Notes: generated by a model from the letters alone, not told the origin. A stretch of DNA of 64,000 nucleotides from Mesomycoplasma ovipneumoniae (GCF_038095975.1 NZ_CP146003.1:124001-188000); one strand, 5' to 3'; positions 21,374 to 31,453 are shown, counted from the first letter of the stretch. A program made the numbers and translations.

Positions 21374-21395
21374 ACTTTTTTCTGAAGAAAAAAGT
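21374..21395 (+). repeat. Target-site duplication, right copy (22 bp)
   Basis: Identical to 20213-20234. Removing the element and one copy restores the reading frame LLFSEEKSRKINRP of the fusion gene. Confidence 0.9.
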
Positions 21396-21951
21396 AGAAA
21401 AATAAATCGGCCTAATTTAAAGTGTCTTGGAATCCCTGAAAATGGAATTTACCAAGTTTTACCCAAAAGTGAGGTAAAAATTTCCGGATTTACTATCTTT
21501 TGCCGAAATCAAGATAATAAAATTTCTAACATATTAACTAGAATTCTTTTGGATATTGATAAAAATTTTGATATTCTTCTGACAACAAAAGAAGAAATTC
21601 AATTACAGGGAACAAAAGATTTTTTTGTTACTAATCAAATTAAAAAATACAAATTTTTGGTCAATATTGACGTCTGTGAGGACCAAAATTGAGATAATGA
21701 AGGTATAAAAATTAGAGTAGCTGATAATTTTACGGCACATAATATTGTTTTTTATAACAAAATTGTTGAAATTTTTCAAAAAAATAGTATTTCTTTTAAG
21801 CCTTATTTTGGCTCAGGTTCAACTGATATCACTAATTTTCAAAATCAAAATGCCATAACTTTATCAATTCCCGCGTCAAAAATACATTCTAATTCCTCGA
21901 TGTCACTAATAAAAAATTTTTTCTTTTTGCTTTGAATTTGCAAGGAAATAA

Positions 21952-23235
21952 ATGACAATATTTTTTAAAAATTCAATCAAATTTACTAGTTCACTTAGCA
22001 CTTCGCTTATAGGTTCAGAAGCTTTTAAGTTTAGTTCGTCTTTATACATATTTAAAATTACAGGTGATTTTTGGCTTGTTACAATTTTATATTTGTTAAT
22101 TCAAATACCTAATTTGGTAGTTTATTTATTTAGTAGTAAAATTGTCCAAAAATGAAAAAATGACAAAATTATTCTATTAATTTCAGATATTTTGAGTGTT
22201 TTTTGTTTATCTTTCTTGTTGATTATTTTTTTTAGTCTAGCTAATAGTCAACTTTTTACTTTTTCAATAATATTAATTTTAGTTAATACATTGCTTGGTT
22301 TTATCCATGCTTTTCGATTTATTTATTTGAAAAATATTGTTTATTATCTAGCAAATAATGAAAAACAGATGCAAAATATTAATGTTTTTTCCTCTTTTGC
22401 AACAGCAATGGGATTTTTAATTTCGGCAGTATTTGCCTTAGTCATTTACTCAAGACTTGATTTTTATTGAATGGTTTTGTTTAATATGGCTACCTATTCA
22501 ATTTCAGGTCTGCTTTATTTTTTGTTAAAATTAAATGCAAAAAAATTTGATTTTGCCCTTAGTCACCAAGAAAATTTCAAAGAAAATGACAAAAAAATTT
22601 CAACTTATAAATGAGTTTTTGTCTTAGCTGGCCATTTTATTGTTGCAATTTTCTTTTTACCAAGAACAACGCTATTTCCGCCGGTTTTTGAATATATTAA
22701 CTCTCAAAGTAAAGTTGAGATTTTTAATTACCAGCAATTAGCAACATGATTCAATATTGGTTTTTCGTTTGCTTCAGTTTTAGGAACAATCATCAGTTTT
22801 TTAATACTAAATAAAACAAGGAAAAAAATTAGCATTATTTGACTTTTGGTTGGCCTGCTAATATTAGGTTGAATTTGGCCTTTTGTTGCTTTTATCAAAA
22901 ATCTAAATGTTCAATTTTATTCATATATGATAATTACTAGTTTTAATCAGTTTATATTTTCGTTGTTTTTCCCAACTTTTTCCAGTTTGTCATATTTATT
23001 TTTTAGTAAAGAAAAATTCCATGTCCAAAACGGAATTTCACTAGTAACTAGAGCGATTTTTTACACTTTAGTTACAATTGCTACAACCGCAACTTTTATT
23101 TATCTTTCATTTTACTTTTCATTTTTAATATTTATGGTTCTCATCTCAGTTTTGGGCTTGATAGTCATTTTTAGCTACTGAAAAATTAAAAAATTAACTA
23201 TTAAAAAAGTTAAAATCAAAACTACAAAAAGCTAG
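21952..23235 (+). CDS. MFS-like permease
   Basis: 427 residues, with many TGA (Trp) codons and about ten to twelve hydrophobic helices. The first segment (SSLSTSLIGSEAFKFSSSLYIFKITGDFW) resembles the first helix pair of major facilitator exporters. The basic loop after helix 2 (SSKIVQKWKNDK) sits where MFS loop 2-3 lies. Substrate unknown. The ATG lies 17 bases inside the end of the interrupted fusion gene, implying a two-gene operon in the ancestor. In this strain its expression depends on transcription from the IS or on read-through. Confidence 0.65.
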
Positions 23236-23420
23236 AAAACCTATAAATTCTTATAATTCTTATATTAATTTAGAAAAAATCATTTTTTGTCTTTTGTTTT
23301 AAGGGATTTGCATGTATAATAAATAAGCATTTATTCGAAGAAAAGTTTTCTTATTTTTTGCTTTGGTAAAATTTCTCTAAAAAATATTTACAAAGATAAG
23401 AAAATTTTTCCTTTTTTTGT

Positions 23421-23426
23421 TATAAT
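23421..23426 (+). promoter_or_regulatory. S10 operon promoter, -10 box
   Basis: TATAAT following a T-rich stretch, about 125 bases upstream of rpsJ. It leaves a leader of about 120 bases that folds into the hairpin at 23444-23514. Confidence 0.6.
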
Positions 23427-23443
23427 TAATCTTTACATTGTAA

Positions 23444-23514
23444 GGACTATGAAACATAAGGTTGCAATACACGAGAAGGAGTTGTTTTTGTGTATTGGTT
23501 TTTATGTAGAGTCC
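23444..23514 (+). promoter_or_regulatory. Structured S10 leader, candidate autoregulatory RNA
   Basis: Three nested helices: GGACT (23444-23448)/AGTCC (23510-23514), CATAA (23455-23459)/TTATG (23502-23506), and AATACAC (23466-23472)/GTGTATT (23490-23496). The apical loop carries GAAGGAG. The structure lies between the promoter and rpsJ, where ribosomal-protein leaders are found in other bacteria. The ligand is unknown. Confidence 0.45.
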
Positions 23515-23551
23515 GTTCAAAAATATGAACAGGAGCAACTCACTTATTTTT

Positions 23552-23872
23552 ATGAGCACAACATCAATAAAAATTAAGTTCAAATCGTTTGACCATCGTC
23601 AAATTGATGCTGCTGCTAAAAAGGTTATTCTTTTAGCACGTGAACTTAATGTCGAGACATGTGGCCCGGTACCGCTGCCAACTTCAAGAGCGATTTATAC
23701 AATTTTGAGATCTGTCCACGTTAATAAAAAATCTCGTGAACAATTTGAAAGTCGCACTCACAAACGGCTAGTAATTTTAAAAGTTTCGCCAAACAATCAA
23801 AAAGCAGTTACAGAAAAAATTTCACGAACACAATTGCCAGCTGGCGTTTGATTAGAAATCGAGGTAAATTAA
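23552..23872 (+). CDS. rpsJ: 30S ribosomal protein S10
   Basis: 106 residues, normal for S10. [11 protein letters not shown] at the start, [11 protein letters not shown] and the HKRLVIL segment are S10 hallmarks. An ATG 27 bases upstream (23525) would add MNRSNSLIF, but the chosen start matches S10 and AGGAG lies inside the longer version. First gene of the S10 cluster; S10 also joins Nus-factor antitermination. rplC starts two bases after the stop. Confidence 0.95.
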
Positions 23873-23873
23873 A

Positions 23874-24569
23874 ATGAAAGGAATTTTAGGTAGAAAAATT
23901 GGAATGACACAACTTTTTACAGTTGATGGTATTTCAATTCCTGTTAGCGTCATTGAAGTTCCTGAAAACATAGTTACAAAAATTCTTACAAAAGAAAAAG
24001 ATAACTATGAAGCAATTCAGCTCGGTGTTTTTGATAAAAAGCAATCAGCTCACAAAAAACCTGAACTAGGTCATTTTGCAAAAGCTGATACTAAACCGAA
24101 AAAATTTGTTCGTGAATTCCGTGATTTTCCAGGTTTAAAATTAGGTCAAACCATTAATGTTTCAATTTTTAGTGCTGGTGAATTTGTTGATGTAATTGGA
24201 ACTTCAAAAGGAAAAGGTTTTGCTGGCCCAATTAAACGTCACAATCAAGCAATTGGACCTAGATCTCACGGTGGTGGGGGTGGTTCAAAACCAATTCGTC
24301 AAACTGGTTCACTTGGAGATATTTCCGGAAACAAAGTTGTTAAAGGAATGACAATGCCAGGACGTCTTGGACATTCTCGTGTAACTAAACAGTCACTTGA
24401 AATTGTTAAAGTTGACCAGGAAAATAATTTATTAATAGTAAAAGGTTCAATTCCTGGTCCAAAAAAATCATTTGTTATGATAAGAACAGCAATTAAAAAA
24501 TCAACTTCTAAAACTCCCATTAATCTTTTTGAAGTTAGTCCCAAAGATCAGGAGTTAAAACATGAATAA
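23874..24569 (+). CDS. rplC: 50S ribosomal protein L3
   Basis: 231 residues. [15 protein letters not shown] at the start, the [12 protein letters not shown] loop and [10 protein letters not shown] reach toward the peptidyl transferase centre in L3. Its last 8 bases overlap rplD. Confidence 0.97.
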   Translation: MKGILGRKIGMTQLFTVDGISIPVSVIEVPENIVTKILTKEKDNYEAIQLGVFDKKQSAHKKPELGHFAKADTKPKKFVREFRDFPGLKLGQTINVSIFSAGEFVDVIGTSKGKGFAGPIKRHNQAIGPRSHGGGGGSKPIRQTGSLGDISGNKVVKGMTMPGRLGHSRVTKQSLEIVKVDQENNLLIVKGSIPGPKKSFVMIRTAIKKSTSKTPINLFEVSPKDQELKHE

Positions 24570-25221
24570 AAATACACCAATTTCAATTCAGAGCGCAAAA
24601 TACGAAAATATTGTTAAATTTAACCCTGATAAAGCTCTTCCAGAAGTTTTATTTGAAAAAAGAGAACTAAAAACTCAAGCTATTTTTGACTCAATTTTGG
24701 CCGAAAGAGCCTCACGTCGTTTTTCAACTCACAAAGTTAAAAACCGTGGTGAAGTTTCAGGGACAGGTAAAAAACCTTGAAAACAAAAATCAACCGGGAA
24801 AGCCCGTGCTGGATCAAGAAGATCACCAATTTTTGTTGGCGGGGGTCGTGCTTTTGGACCGACAACTTTAAGAAATTACACTCTAAAAGTAAACAAAAAA
24901 GTAAAAAAACTAGCTTTTTTTGGCGCCCTTTCCCAACTAGCACAAAATCACCAAGTTTTAGTAAATGATTTTTCAATGGACAAAATTTCAACTAAACTTC
25001 TGGTAGAACAGTTAAAAACCTTTAAAATTGATAAACTTCGTCACATTTTAATCGCCTCAACTGATACAAATTTATTTTTATCAGCAAGAAATTTACCAAA
25101 TGTCGAGTTAGTAAAACCTAATTCAATAACAGTTGAATCACTAGTAAAAACTGATTTGCTAATCATTTCCGAAAATGATATTTCAAGTCTTAAAAAAAGG
25201 ATTGAAGATGAACGTAAATAA
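24562..25221 (+). CDS. rplD: 50S ribosomal protein L4
   Basis: 219 residues with two TGA (Trp). The exit-tunnel loop contains [18 protein letters not shown] and [14 protein letters not shown]4 is the autoregulator of the S10 operon in E. coli, which is relevant to the hairpin at 23444. It overlaps rplW by 14 bases. Confidence 0.96.
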
Positions 25222-25690
25222 TATTATTAAAGGTCCAATTTTAACTGAAAAATCCTACCAGTTAATGTCTCAAGGAGTTTATTCTTTTAAAGTAAGTCCG
25301 ACAACAAATCGTTCTGAGACAAAAAAAGCTGTTGAATACATTTTTAATGTCAAAGTTGAAAAAGTTAATATTTTCACTGTTCCCAAAAAAGAAAAAAAAC
25401 TAGGAAAATCACGTGGTTTTAGTACTAAATACAAAAAAGCATTTGTAAAATTAAAACCAGGATACACAATTAATCTTTTTGAGGACGAGACTCCAGCAGC
25501 AGGAAGCATTGACCAAACCAACAAAGACCAGCAAGAATTTAGTCAACAAATTGAAGAAAAAAGAGCTGAGCTAGAGCAAAAAAATCAAGAAATAGCCCAA
25601 AAACTTGCAAAAAAACAGGCAGCCGAAAGTCAAAAAACTGAGGAAAATCAGCCTGAAAACCAAACTAACGAACAAGGAGAGACAAACTAA
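25208..25690 (+). CDS. rplW: 50S ribosomal protein L23 with a long C-terminal tail
   Basis: 160 residues. The L23 domain fills residues 1 to about 97 ([28 protein letters not shown]). It is followed by a Gln/Glu/Lys-rich coiled-coil-like tail of about 60 residues absent from most bacterial L23. L23 sits at the tunnel exit and docks SRP and trigger factor, so the tail lies where nascent chains emerge. The start at 25208 matches the family; the frame is open further upstream inside rplD. One-base overlap with rplB. Confidence 0.94.
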   Translation: MNVNNIIKGPILTEKSYQLMSQGVYSFKVSPTTNRSETKKAVEYIFNVKVEKVNIFTVPKKEKKLGKSRGFSTKYKKAFVKLKPGYTINLFEDETPAAGSIDQTNKDQQEFSQQIEEKRAELEQKNQEIAQKLAKKQAAESQKTEENQPENQTNEQGETN

Positions 25691-26538
25691 TGGCGCTTAA
25701 ATATTATAAACCAACAACAAACGGCCGTCGTCATATGTCTTCACTTGATTTTGGCGCAAATTTAACAACAAACAGACCAGAAAAGTCTTTGCTTGTAACT
25801 TTAAAAAAACACTCAGGCCGTAATGCTCAAGGTAAAATTACCGTTAGACATCAAGGTGGACGGCACAAAAGAAAATACCGTCTAATTGATTTTAAAAGAA
25901 ACAAAGACAATATTCCCGCAATTGTAAAAACAATTGAATATGACCCAAATCGTTCAGCAAATATCGCCCTTGTTTCTTATATTGACGGTGAAAAACGTTA
26001 CATTTTAGCACCTAAAAATCTAAAAGTAGGACAAAAAATTTCCTCCGGTCCTGAGGCTGATATTCTTGTTGGAAATTGCTTGCCGCTTAAAAATATTCCT
26101 GAGGGTACTTTTGTTCACAATCTCGAACTCCATCCAGGAGCAGGGGGTCAACTAATTCGTTCAGCCGGAACTTGAGCCCAAATTCAAGGTCGTGATGAAA
26201 ACGGAAAATACGTTATTCTTAAACTAAAATCAGGAGAATACCGTCGAATCTTATCTACTTGCCGGGCAACTGTTGGTGTAGTTGGAAATGAAGAAAATTC
26301 ACTTGTTAACATCGGAAAAGCAGGAAGAAATCGTCACAAAGGAATTAGACCAACCGTTCGGGGATCAGTAATGAATCCAAATGATCACCCACATGGAGGT
26401 GGAGAAGGTAAACAACCAATTGGACGTAAAACTCCACTTACTCCTTGAGGTAAAAAAGCACTGGGAGTTAAGACAAGAAATCCTAAAAAAGCTTCAACTA
26501 AATTGATAATCCGTTCAAGAAAGGAATCTAAAAAATAA
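25690..26538 (+). CDS. rplB: 50S ribosomal protein L2
   Basis: 282 residues. [20 protein letters not shown], then [13 protein letters not shown], and in the C-terminal half the conserved [15 protein letters not shown] containing the essential His. L2 is needed for subunit joining and peptidyl transfer. Start and stop overlap neighbours by one base (TAATG). Confidence 0.98.
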
Positions 26539-26813
26539 TGGCTCGTTCACTTAAAAAAGGTCCATTTGCTGATGAGCATCTTCTTAAAAAAGTTGATGAT
26601 GCAATTATGAAAAACTCACGCAAACCAATTAAGACTTGATCACGCCGGTCAACTATTTTCCCTCAGTTTGTTGGTCTAACTTTTTTGGTCCACAATGGCA
26701 AAATTTTTAACGAAGTTTATGTTACCGATGATATGGTAGGCCACAAATTAGGTGAATTTTCACCAACAAGAACTTATTATGGGCATGGAAAAGACAAGGC
26801 TAAAAAGAAATAA
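26538..26813 (+). CDS. rpsS: 30S ribosomal protein S19
   Basis: 91 residues: [15 protein letters not shown] at the start, [17 protein letters not shown] and [11 protein letters not shown] further on. It binds 16S rRNA in the head with S13. The ATG shares an A with the rplB stop. Confidence 0.97.
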
Positions 26814-26826
26814 AAGGACAGTATAA

Positions 26827-27291
26827 ATGAATTTAGATAACAATAATTATGCAGTTGCTTCTTTAAAAACCCAAAGAATTTCTGCCTCAAAAGCACGCCT
26901 TGTTGCTAATTTAGTTAAAAATAAACCTGTCTTTGAAGCCCTTTCAATTTTAGCCCATACTAATAAAAAAGCATCACCAATTTTTCGAAAACTAATCAAT
27001 TCTGCCATTGCCAATGCAATTAATAATCATGGTCTTGAACAAGCAAATTTAGTTGTAAAATCAGCGATTGTTAATGAAGGTCCAACACTAAAACGTTTTC
27101 GTCCACGGGCAAAAGGATCAGCAAGTCAAATTCTTAAAAGAACTTCTCATTTCAAAGTCGTTCTTGCAGCCCTAGACAACAGTCAAGATTCAAATACTTT
27201 TGAGACTTTTGACTCTGAAAGTACAACTTCTGCTGAAGTTTTACCAGAAACTAACAATCAAGACTTAAATCCAAAACAAGGAGAAAAATAA
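26827..27291 (+). CDS. rplV: 50S ribosomal protein L22 with a C-terminal tail
   Basis: 154 residues, about 40 longer than usual. The core ([38 protein letters not shown]) is normal and includes the tunnel hairpin where macrolide-resistance changes occur in other bacteria. The acidic, Ser/Thr/Asn-rich tail after about residue 115 is extra. One-base overlap with rpsC. Confidence 0.95.
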   Translation: MNLDNNNYAVASLKTQRISASKARLVANLVKNKPVFEALSILAHTNKKASPIFRKLINSAIANAINNHGLEQANLVVKSAIVNEGPTLKRFRPRAKGSASQILKRTSHFKVVLAALDNSQDSNTFETFDSESTTSAEVLPETNNQDLNPKQGEK

Positions 27292-27974
27292 TGGGACAAA
27301 AGGTAAATCCAAATGGTTTCCGTTTTGGAATAACAAGAGCTCATAATGCAATTTGGTATGCAGACAAAAATAAATTTGCCACTAATTTGTTAGAAGATGT
27401 TAAAATTCACCGTTTTTTTGAAAAATTAACCCGTGAATACCAAATTGGAAACACAATAATTCGTCGTGATCGCAATAATGCAATTACTGTTTTAGTCTAT
27501 ACAGCAAGACTTGGTTCATTTCTTGGATCTTCAGGCGAAAATCTGAAAAAAATTGTTGAACAACTAAAAAAAACTCTTAAAAACCGTAAAATTGTTTTAC
27601 ACATTGATGCAATTGAAATCACAAATCCTGAATTAAATGCAAAATTAATGGCTGAAACAATCGCCCAAAAACTTGAACAACGTGGATCCTACCGAATTGC
27701 GCAAAAATTTGCAATTCGAACCGCACTAAAAGCGGGGGCAAAAGGGGTAAAAACACTTGTCTCTGGTCGTCTTAATGGTGTTGAAATGGCTCGTTCTGAA
27801 GGTTATGCCGAAGGTGAAATGAAATTGCACACTTTACGTCAAAATGTTGAATATGCAACCGCAATTGCAAAAACAACTTACGGAATTTTGGGCGTTAAAG
27901 TTTGAGTCTCACTTGGTGAGTCAAGACAAAAAATTGATATTGAATCTGTCATAAGAAGTGATAAAAGGAGATAA
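27291..27974 (+). CDS. rpsC: 30S ribosomal protein S3
   Basis: 227 residues. [14 protein letters not shown] at the start; the KH domain with [16 protein letters not shown] (residues about 80-95); the C-terminal [15 protein letters not shown], and [10 protein letters not shown] with TGA as Trp. It forms part of the mRNA entry channel. It ends two bases before rplP, with AAAGGAG inside its last codons. Confidence 0.97.
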
Positions 27975-27976
27975 AA

Positions 27977-28387
27977 ATGTTGCAACCAAAAAAAACTAAG
28001 CACCGTAAAACTTTCCGTCTTTATCACGATAAACGGGAAGCACACTCAGGAAATTTTCTAGCCTTTGGTGACTACGGACTTCAAGCCGTTGGCTCAGCTT
28101 GAATTTCTGCAGCCCAAATTGAAGCTGCCCGTATTGCAATTACAAGAAGAATGGGACGTGAAGGTCAAGTTATTATTCGAATTTTTCCACATTTGTCCTT
28201 AACTTCTAAGCCAATTGGAGTTCGAATGGGATCTGGAAAAGGTTCAGTTGATCGTTGAGTCGCTGTTGTTAAGAAAAATACAATGATGTTTGAAATTAAA
28301 GGTGTAAAAGACGATGTTGCTCGTGATGCACTTCGACTTGGTGGGCATAAATTACCACTAAAATGAAAAATAGTAACTATATCTTAG
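27977..28387 (+). CDS. rplP: 50S ribosomal protein L16
   Basis: 136 residues: [56 protein letters not shown]. It contacts the A-site tRNA. TGA codons are Trp. Confidence 0.97.
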
Positions 28388-28394
28388 GAAAATA

Positions 28395-28754
28395 ATGGAA
28401 TATAAAGAACTTTTAAAAAAAACACCAAGCGAACTTAATGCACTTCTTCTTGAATACCGTTCTGAATTATTTACTTTAAGATTTAAAAATCAAAGTTCAA
28501 ATTTAGATCAAACTCATAAAATCAGCCAGATTCGTAAAATAATTGCCCGAATTTTAACAATTCTATCTGAGCAAAAATTAGCCCAAAGTCCAAAGCCAAA
28601 AAAACTCACCAAAAAGCAAAAAAAAGCACAAAAAGTCGTATTTGCAAAATCGCCAAAATCAATCAAAGCCCATTTTAATGCACATATCAAGCCGCTTTTA
28701 GCCCCAAAAATTCAAACAAAACCAGCAGAAATGAGTAGCCAAAATGAACAATAA
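28395..28754 (+). CDS. rpmC: 50S ribosomal protein L29 with a Lys-rich C-terminal extension
   Basis: 119 residues, while L29 is normally about 65. Residues 1-60 are the two-helix L29 fold (MEYKELLKKTPSELNALL, TLRFKNQSSN, ISQIRKIIARILT). The rest is a Lys/Pro/Gln-rich basic tail. L29 lies beside L23 at the tunnel exit, and both are extended here. It overlaps rpsQ by 11 bases. Confidence 0.93.
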   Translation: MEYKELLKKTPSELNALLLEYRSELFTLRFKNQSSNLDQTHKISQIRKIIARILTILSEQKLAQSPKPKKLTKKQKKAQKVVFAKSPKSIKAHFNAHIKPLLAPKIQTKPAEMSSQNEQ

Positions 28755-29028
28755 TTTAGAAAAAATGCCCCAAAAGCGTAATCTTCGTAAAACACTGCAA
28801 GGAAAAGTGATTCGCACTTCTGATAAAACAATAATGGTTTCTGTTGAGACAGCTTATAAACATAAACTTTATGGAAAACGGTTCAAAAAAACTAAAAAAT
28901 TTGCAACTCATGACCAAGCAGGAACAGCAAATGTTGGTGATTTTGTTAAAATAGCAGAATGCCGTCCAATTTCAAAAACAAAACATTTCCGTCTAGTTGA
29001 AGTTTTACAAAAAAAAGGAGAAGTCTAA
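28744..29028 (+). CDS. rpsQ: 30S ribosomal protein S17
   Basis: 94 residues with the OB-fold hallmarks [20 protein letters not shown] and the later [20 protein letters not shown]. The short N-terminal addition precedes the usual start region near MPQKRNLRK; an internal start at Met8 is possible. Confidence 0.95.
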   Translation: MNNNLEKMPQKRNLRKTLQGKVIRTSDKTIMVSVETAYKHKLYGKRFKKTKKFATHDQAGTANVGDFVKIAECRPISKTKHFRLVEVLQKKGEV

Positions 29029-29029
29029 A

Positions 29030-29398
29030 ATGGTTCAAGAACAATCTCGTTTAAATGTTGCTGACAATTCGGGCGCAAAAATTGTTGGTGTAATCAGAAA
29101 TTTAGGTGGATCTGTTAAAAAAACTTCAAATATTGGTGACATTGTTGTAGTTTCTGTTAAAAAAGCAATTCCTAACGGAATGCTCAAAGAAGGACAAGTT
29201 GTAAAAGCACTAATTGTCCGTTCAACATACGGTCTTCGTCGTCCGAATGGTTCACATATAAAATTTGATGACAATGCAGTTGTAATTATCAAAGAGGATG
29301 GAACCCCAAGAGGAACACGTGTTTTTGGACCAATTGCCAGAGAAATCCGTGAAAAAGGTTACCTAAAAATCGCTTCACTGGCGCAGGAGGTTCTCTAA
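29030..29398 (+). CDS. rplN: 50S ribosomal protein L14
   Basis: 122 residues, exactly typical. [17 protein letters not shown] at the start, [18 protein letters not shown], and [23 protein letters not shown] precedes the chosen ATG; an upstream in-frame ATG at 28997 lies inside rpsQ and is less likely. Confidence 0.97.
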   Translation: MVQEQSRLNVADNSGAKIVGVIRNLGGSVKKTSNIGDIVVVSVKKAIPNGMLKEGQVVKALIVRSTYGLRRPNGSHIKFDDNAVVIIKEDGTPRGTRVFGPIAREIREKGYLKIASLAQEVL

Positions 29399-29401
29399 AA
29401 A

Positions 29402-29725
29402 ATGCAAAAAATTCGTAAAAATGATTCAGTTGTAGTTTTATCTGGCGATGACAAAGGTAAAGTTTCATCTGTCCTTGAAATAATTCCTGCCAAAAATGCG
29501 GCAATTGTTAAAGATGTCAACATTAAAACAAAACACCGTAAACCTTCAAATCAAAATACAAAAGGTGAAATTGTCACTTATGAGGCGCCAATTTTACTTT
29601 CAAAACTAGCGCTTGTTGCCAAAAAAGCTGGAAAAGATAAGCCAGCTGTTCCAACTCGTGTTGGCTTTAAAGTCGAAAATGGTAAAAAAACCCGAATTGC
29701 AAAAAAAACAGGAAAGGCTATTTAG
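29402..29725 (+). CDS. rplX: 50S ribosomal protein L24
   Basis: 107 residues with the KOW motif [19 protein letters not shown] near the start and [11 protein letters not shown]. Assembly initiator of the large subunit. rplE starts one base after the stop. Confidence 0.96.
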   Translation: MQKIRKNDSVVVLSGDDKGKVSSVLEIIPAKNAAIVKDVNIKTKHRKPSNQNTKGEIVTYEAPILLSKLALVAKKAGKDKPAVPTRVGFKVENGKKTRIAKKTGKAI

Positions 29726-29726
29726 T

Positions 29727-30272
29727 ATGACAAAGCTTCAAGAGTACTATCGTGATAATGTTTTTGGCCAACTAAAAGACCATTTTAATTTCAAATCCCC
29801 TTCTGAAGTTCCCAAAATTGTAAAAGTTGTCGTTAATATGACTGCCGGAAATCAAGTAACAAATGCAAAAGCAATTGAAGCTGTTCTTGATGATCTTGCA
29901 AACATTACCGGTCAAAAACCGTATAAAACAGTGGCAAAAAAATCACTTGCAACTTGAAAACTTCGTCAAGGAATGCCAGTTGGTGGAAAAGTTACTCTCC
30001 GTCGTGAACAAATGTGGAATTTTCTTTCAAAAGTTCTCAATATTGCAATTCCTCGTATTCGTGATTTTCGTGGTCTTTCACCTAAGTCTTTTGATGGCAA
30101 AGGAAATTTTGCCCTTGGTTTTAAAGAATCAATCGTTTTTCCTGAGATAACTTTTGATAAAATCACAAAAATTCGCGGACTTGATGTAATAATAGTAACA
30201 AGTGCAAAAAATAATGAGCAAGCCTTAAAACTTCTTGAATTATTAGGCTTTCCTTTTGCGAAAAAAAGTTAA
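29727..30272 (+). CDS. rplE: 50S ribosomal protein L5
   Basis: 181 residues. [33 protein letters not shown] (TGA as Trp), [30 protein letters not shown]. It binds 5S rRNA. Confidence 0.97.
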
Positions 30273-30320
30273 TTTTTTCGCAAAAAATTTTAAAAATTTT
30301 TTAGGTTAAAGGATAAATCT

Positions 30321-30506
30321 ATGGCAAAAATGTCGTGAAAAGTCAAAGCAAATCGGGCTCCTAAATTCAAAGTTCGTGCCTATACTCGTTGTCAGTTGTG
30401 TGGCCGTTCTCATTCAGTTTTAAGAAAATTCCGTATTTGCCGTATTTGTTTTCGTACTTTGGCTCACCAAGGACGAATTCCCGGAATTAAGAAAGCGAGT
30501 TGGTAA
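30321..30506 (+). CDS. rpsN: 30S ribosomal protein S14, zinc-binding type
   Basis: 61 residues, too short for the zinc-free form. Four cysteines in CQLC and CRIC form the zinc knuckle (type Z S14). In-frame TGA is Trp at residue 6. A good GGAT ribosome binding site precedes the ATG. Confidence 0.97.
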
Positions 30507-30510
30507 AATT

Positions 30511-30906
30511 ATGGCTTTTATAACAGATCCAATTGCTGATATGCTAACCCGAATTCGGAACGCAACAATCAGAAAACACAAACAAGTATCATTTCAGCAC
30601 TCAAAAATTAAAGTAAAAATGTTAGAAATTATTAAAGAAGCTGGATATATCAAAGATTTCCAAATTGAAGGCGAGCTTAAAAAAACAATAACTGTTGAGC
30701 TTAAATACAAAGGAACTACTTCATCAATTTCTGGACTTAAAAGAATTTCTAAACCTTCGCTTCGCGTTTATGCTCCTGCCCAAAAAATTCCTTTTGTCCA
30801 ATCTGGCTACGGAATTGCAATTTTATCAACTTCAAAAGGGCTCTTAACTGATTCACAAGCAAGAAAGGAAAATGTCGGCGGTGAAATTATCGCCTACATT
30901 TGGTAA
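30511..30906 (+). CDS. rpsH: 30S ribosomal protein S8
   Basis: 131 residues: [15 protein letters not shown] at the start, [14 protein letters not shown], and the C-terminal [20 protein letters not shown]. Central-domain rRNA binder and, in E. coli, the spc operon regulator. Confidence 0.97.
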   Translation: MAFITDPIADMLTRIRNATIRKHKQVSFQHSKIKVKMLEIIKEAGYIKDFQIEGELKKTITVELKYKGTTSSISGLKRISKPSLRVYAPAQKIPFVQSGYGIAILSTSKGLLTDSQARKENVGGEIIAYIW

Positions 30907-30911
30907 AAAAT

Positions 30912-31451
30912 ATGTCACGTGTCGGTAATCGTGTTTTAATTATTCCTGAAAAAGTTAGTGTTGAAATTAATGGCTCAAATGTTAAAATTCAAGGTCCGCT
31001 TGGTATTTTAGAGCGCCAATTTTCTGATTTAATTACAATAATTCAAGAAAATAATACACTAAAAACAATCAGAAAATCTGAAGAAAAACAAGTAAAACAA
31101 CTTCATGGAACAACAAATTCTCACCTTAGTGGAATGCTAATTGGTGTCTCAAAAGGTTTTCAAAAAGAACTTAAAATTAAAGGGGTTGGGTACAAGGCAA
31201 CACTAAAAGAAAAAGTTATTGAACTTTTAGTTGGTTATTCTCATCCAGTTGAACTCAAAGTGCCAAACGAACTTGATGTTTTAGTACCAAATGCAACAAC
31301 TATTGTAATTAAAGGGATTGACAAACAAAAAGTTGGCCAATTTAGCGCCCAAATTCGTCAAGTTCGTCGGCCAAATCCTTATTCAGGCAAAGGAATTTCC
31401 TATAGCAACGAAATTCTTAAACTCAAAGAAGGGAAAAAAGCTTCTAAATAA
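30912..31451 (+). CDS. rplF: 50S ribosomal protein L6
   Basis: 179 residues: MSRVGNRVLIIPEKV at the start, KGFQKELKIKGVGYKA, and IRQVRRPNPYSGKGI near the end. The frame is open for four codons upstream; the chosen ATG matches L6 starts. Confidence 0.97.
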   Translation: MSRVGNRVLIIPEKVSVEINGSNVKIQGPLGILERQFSDLITIIQENNTLKTIRKSEEKQVKQLHGTTNSHLSGMLIGVSKGFQKELKIKGVGYKATLKEKVIELLVGYSHPVELKVPNELDVLVPNATTIVIKGIDKQKVGQFSAQIRQVRRPNPYSGKGISYSNEILKLKEGKKASK

Positions 31452-31453
31452 TT

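Larger units (their letters stand above)
19182..21968 (+). pseudogene. Nucleotidyltransferase-like / M42 peptidase-like fusion gene interrupted by an IS30-type element
   Basis: Reading 19182-20234 and then 21396-21968 gives one uninterrupted frame of 541 residues with TGA as Trp. Residues 1-155 resemble an AbiEii-type nucleotidyltransferase (FLKGSYLFW followed by NDLDLGF). After a helical linker, residues about 245-540 resemble an M42 aminopeptidase: NHSDEVGG (metal His/Asp), TTKEE (catalytic Glu pair), GSGSTDI, and SIPASKIHSNSS. The insertion at 20235-21373 cuts the gene inside the peptidase half and ends the left product in KSPK. The broken halves cannot give a full peptidase. The last 17 bases overlap the MFS-like gene. 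Confidence 0.75.
23236..23551. other. Leader region of the S10 operon
   Basis: 316 bases with a -10 box TATAAT (23421-23426), a nested hairpin (23444-23514), AGGAG at 23531-23535 and the rpsJ start. No gene in the first 170 bases. Confidence 0.65.

Noticed and set aside
23490-23578. Possible leader peptide from GTG at 23490 overlapping rpsJ
   Set aside because: It runs across the rpsJ start in another frame with no family resemblance; the hairpin explains the sequence better.
23574-23595. GTTCAAATC resembling a tRNA T-loop
   Set aside because: It is inside rpsJ and lacks an acceptor stem or anticodon arm. I found no tRNA or rRNA gene in the window.
24299-24991. Minus-strand and alternative-frame ORFs across rplC/rplD (and similar ones through the ribosomal cluster)
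   Set aside because: They lie fully within conserved ribosomal protein genes in the wrong frame.
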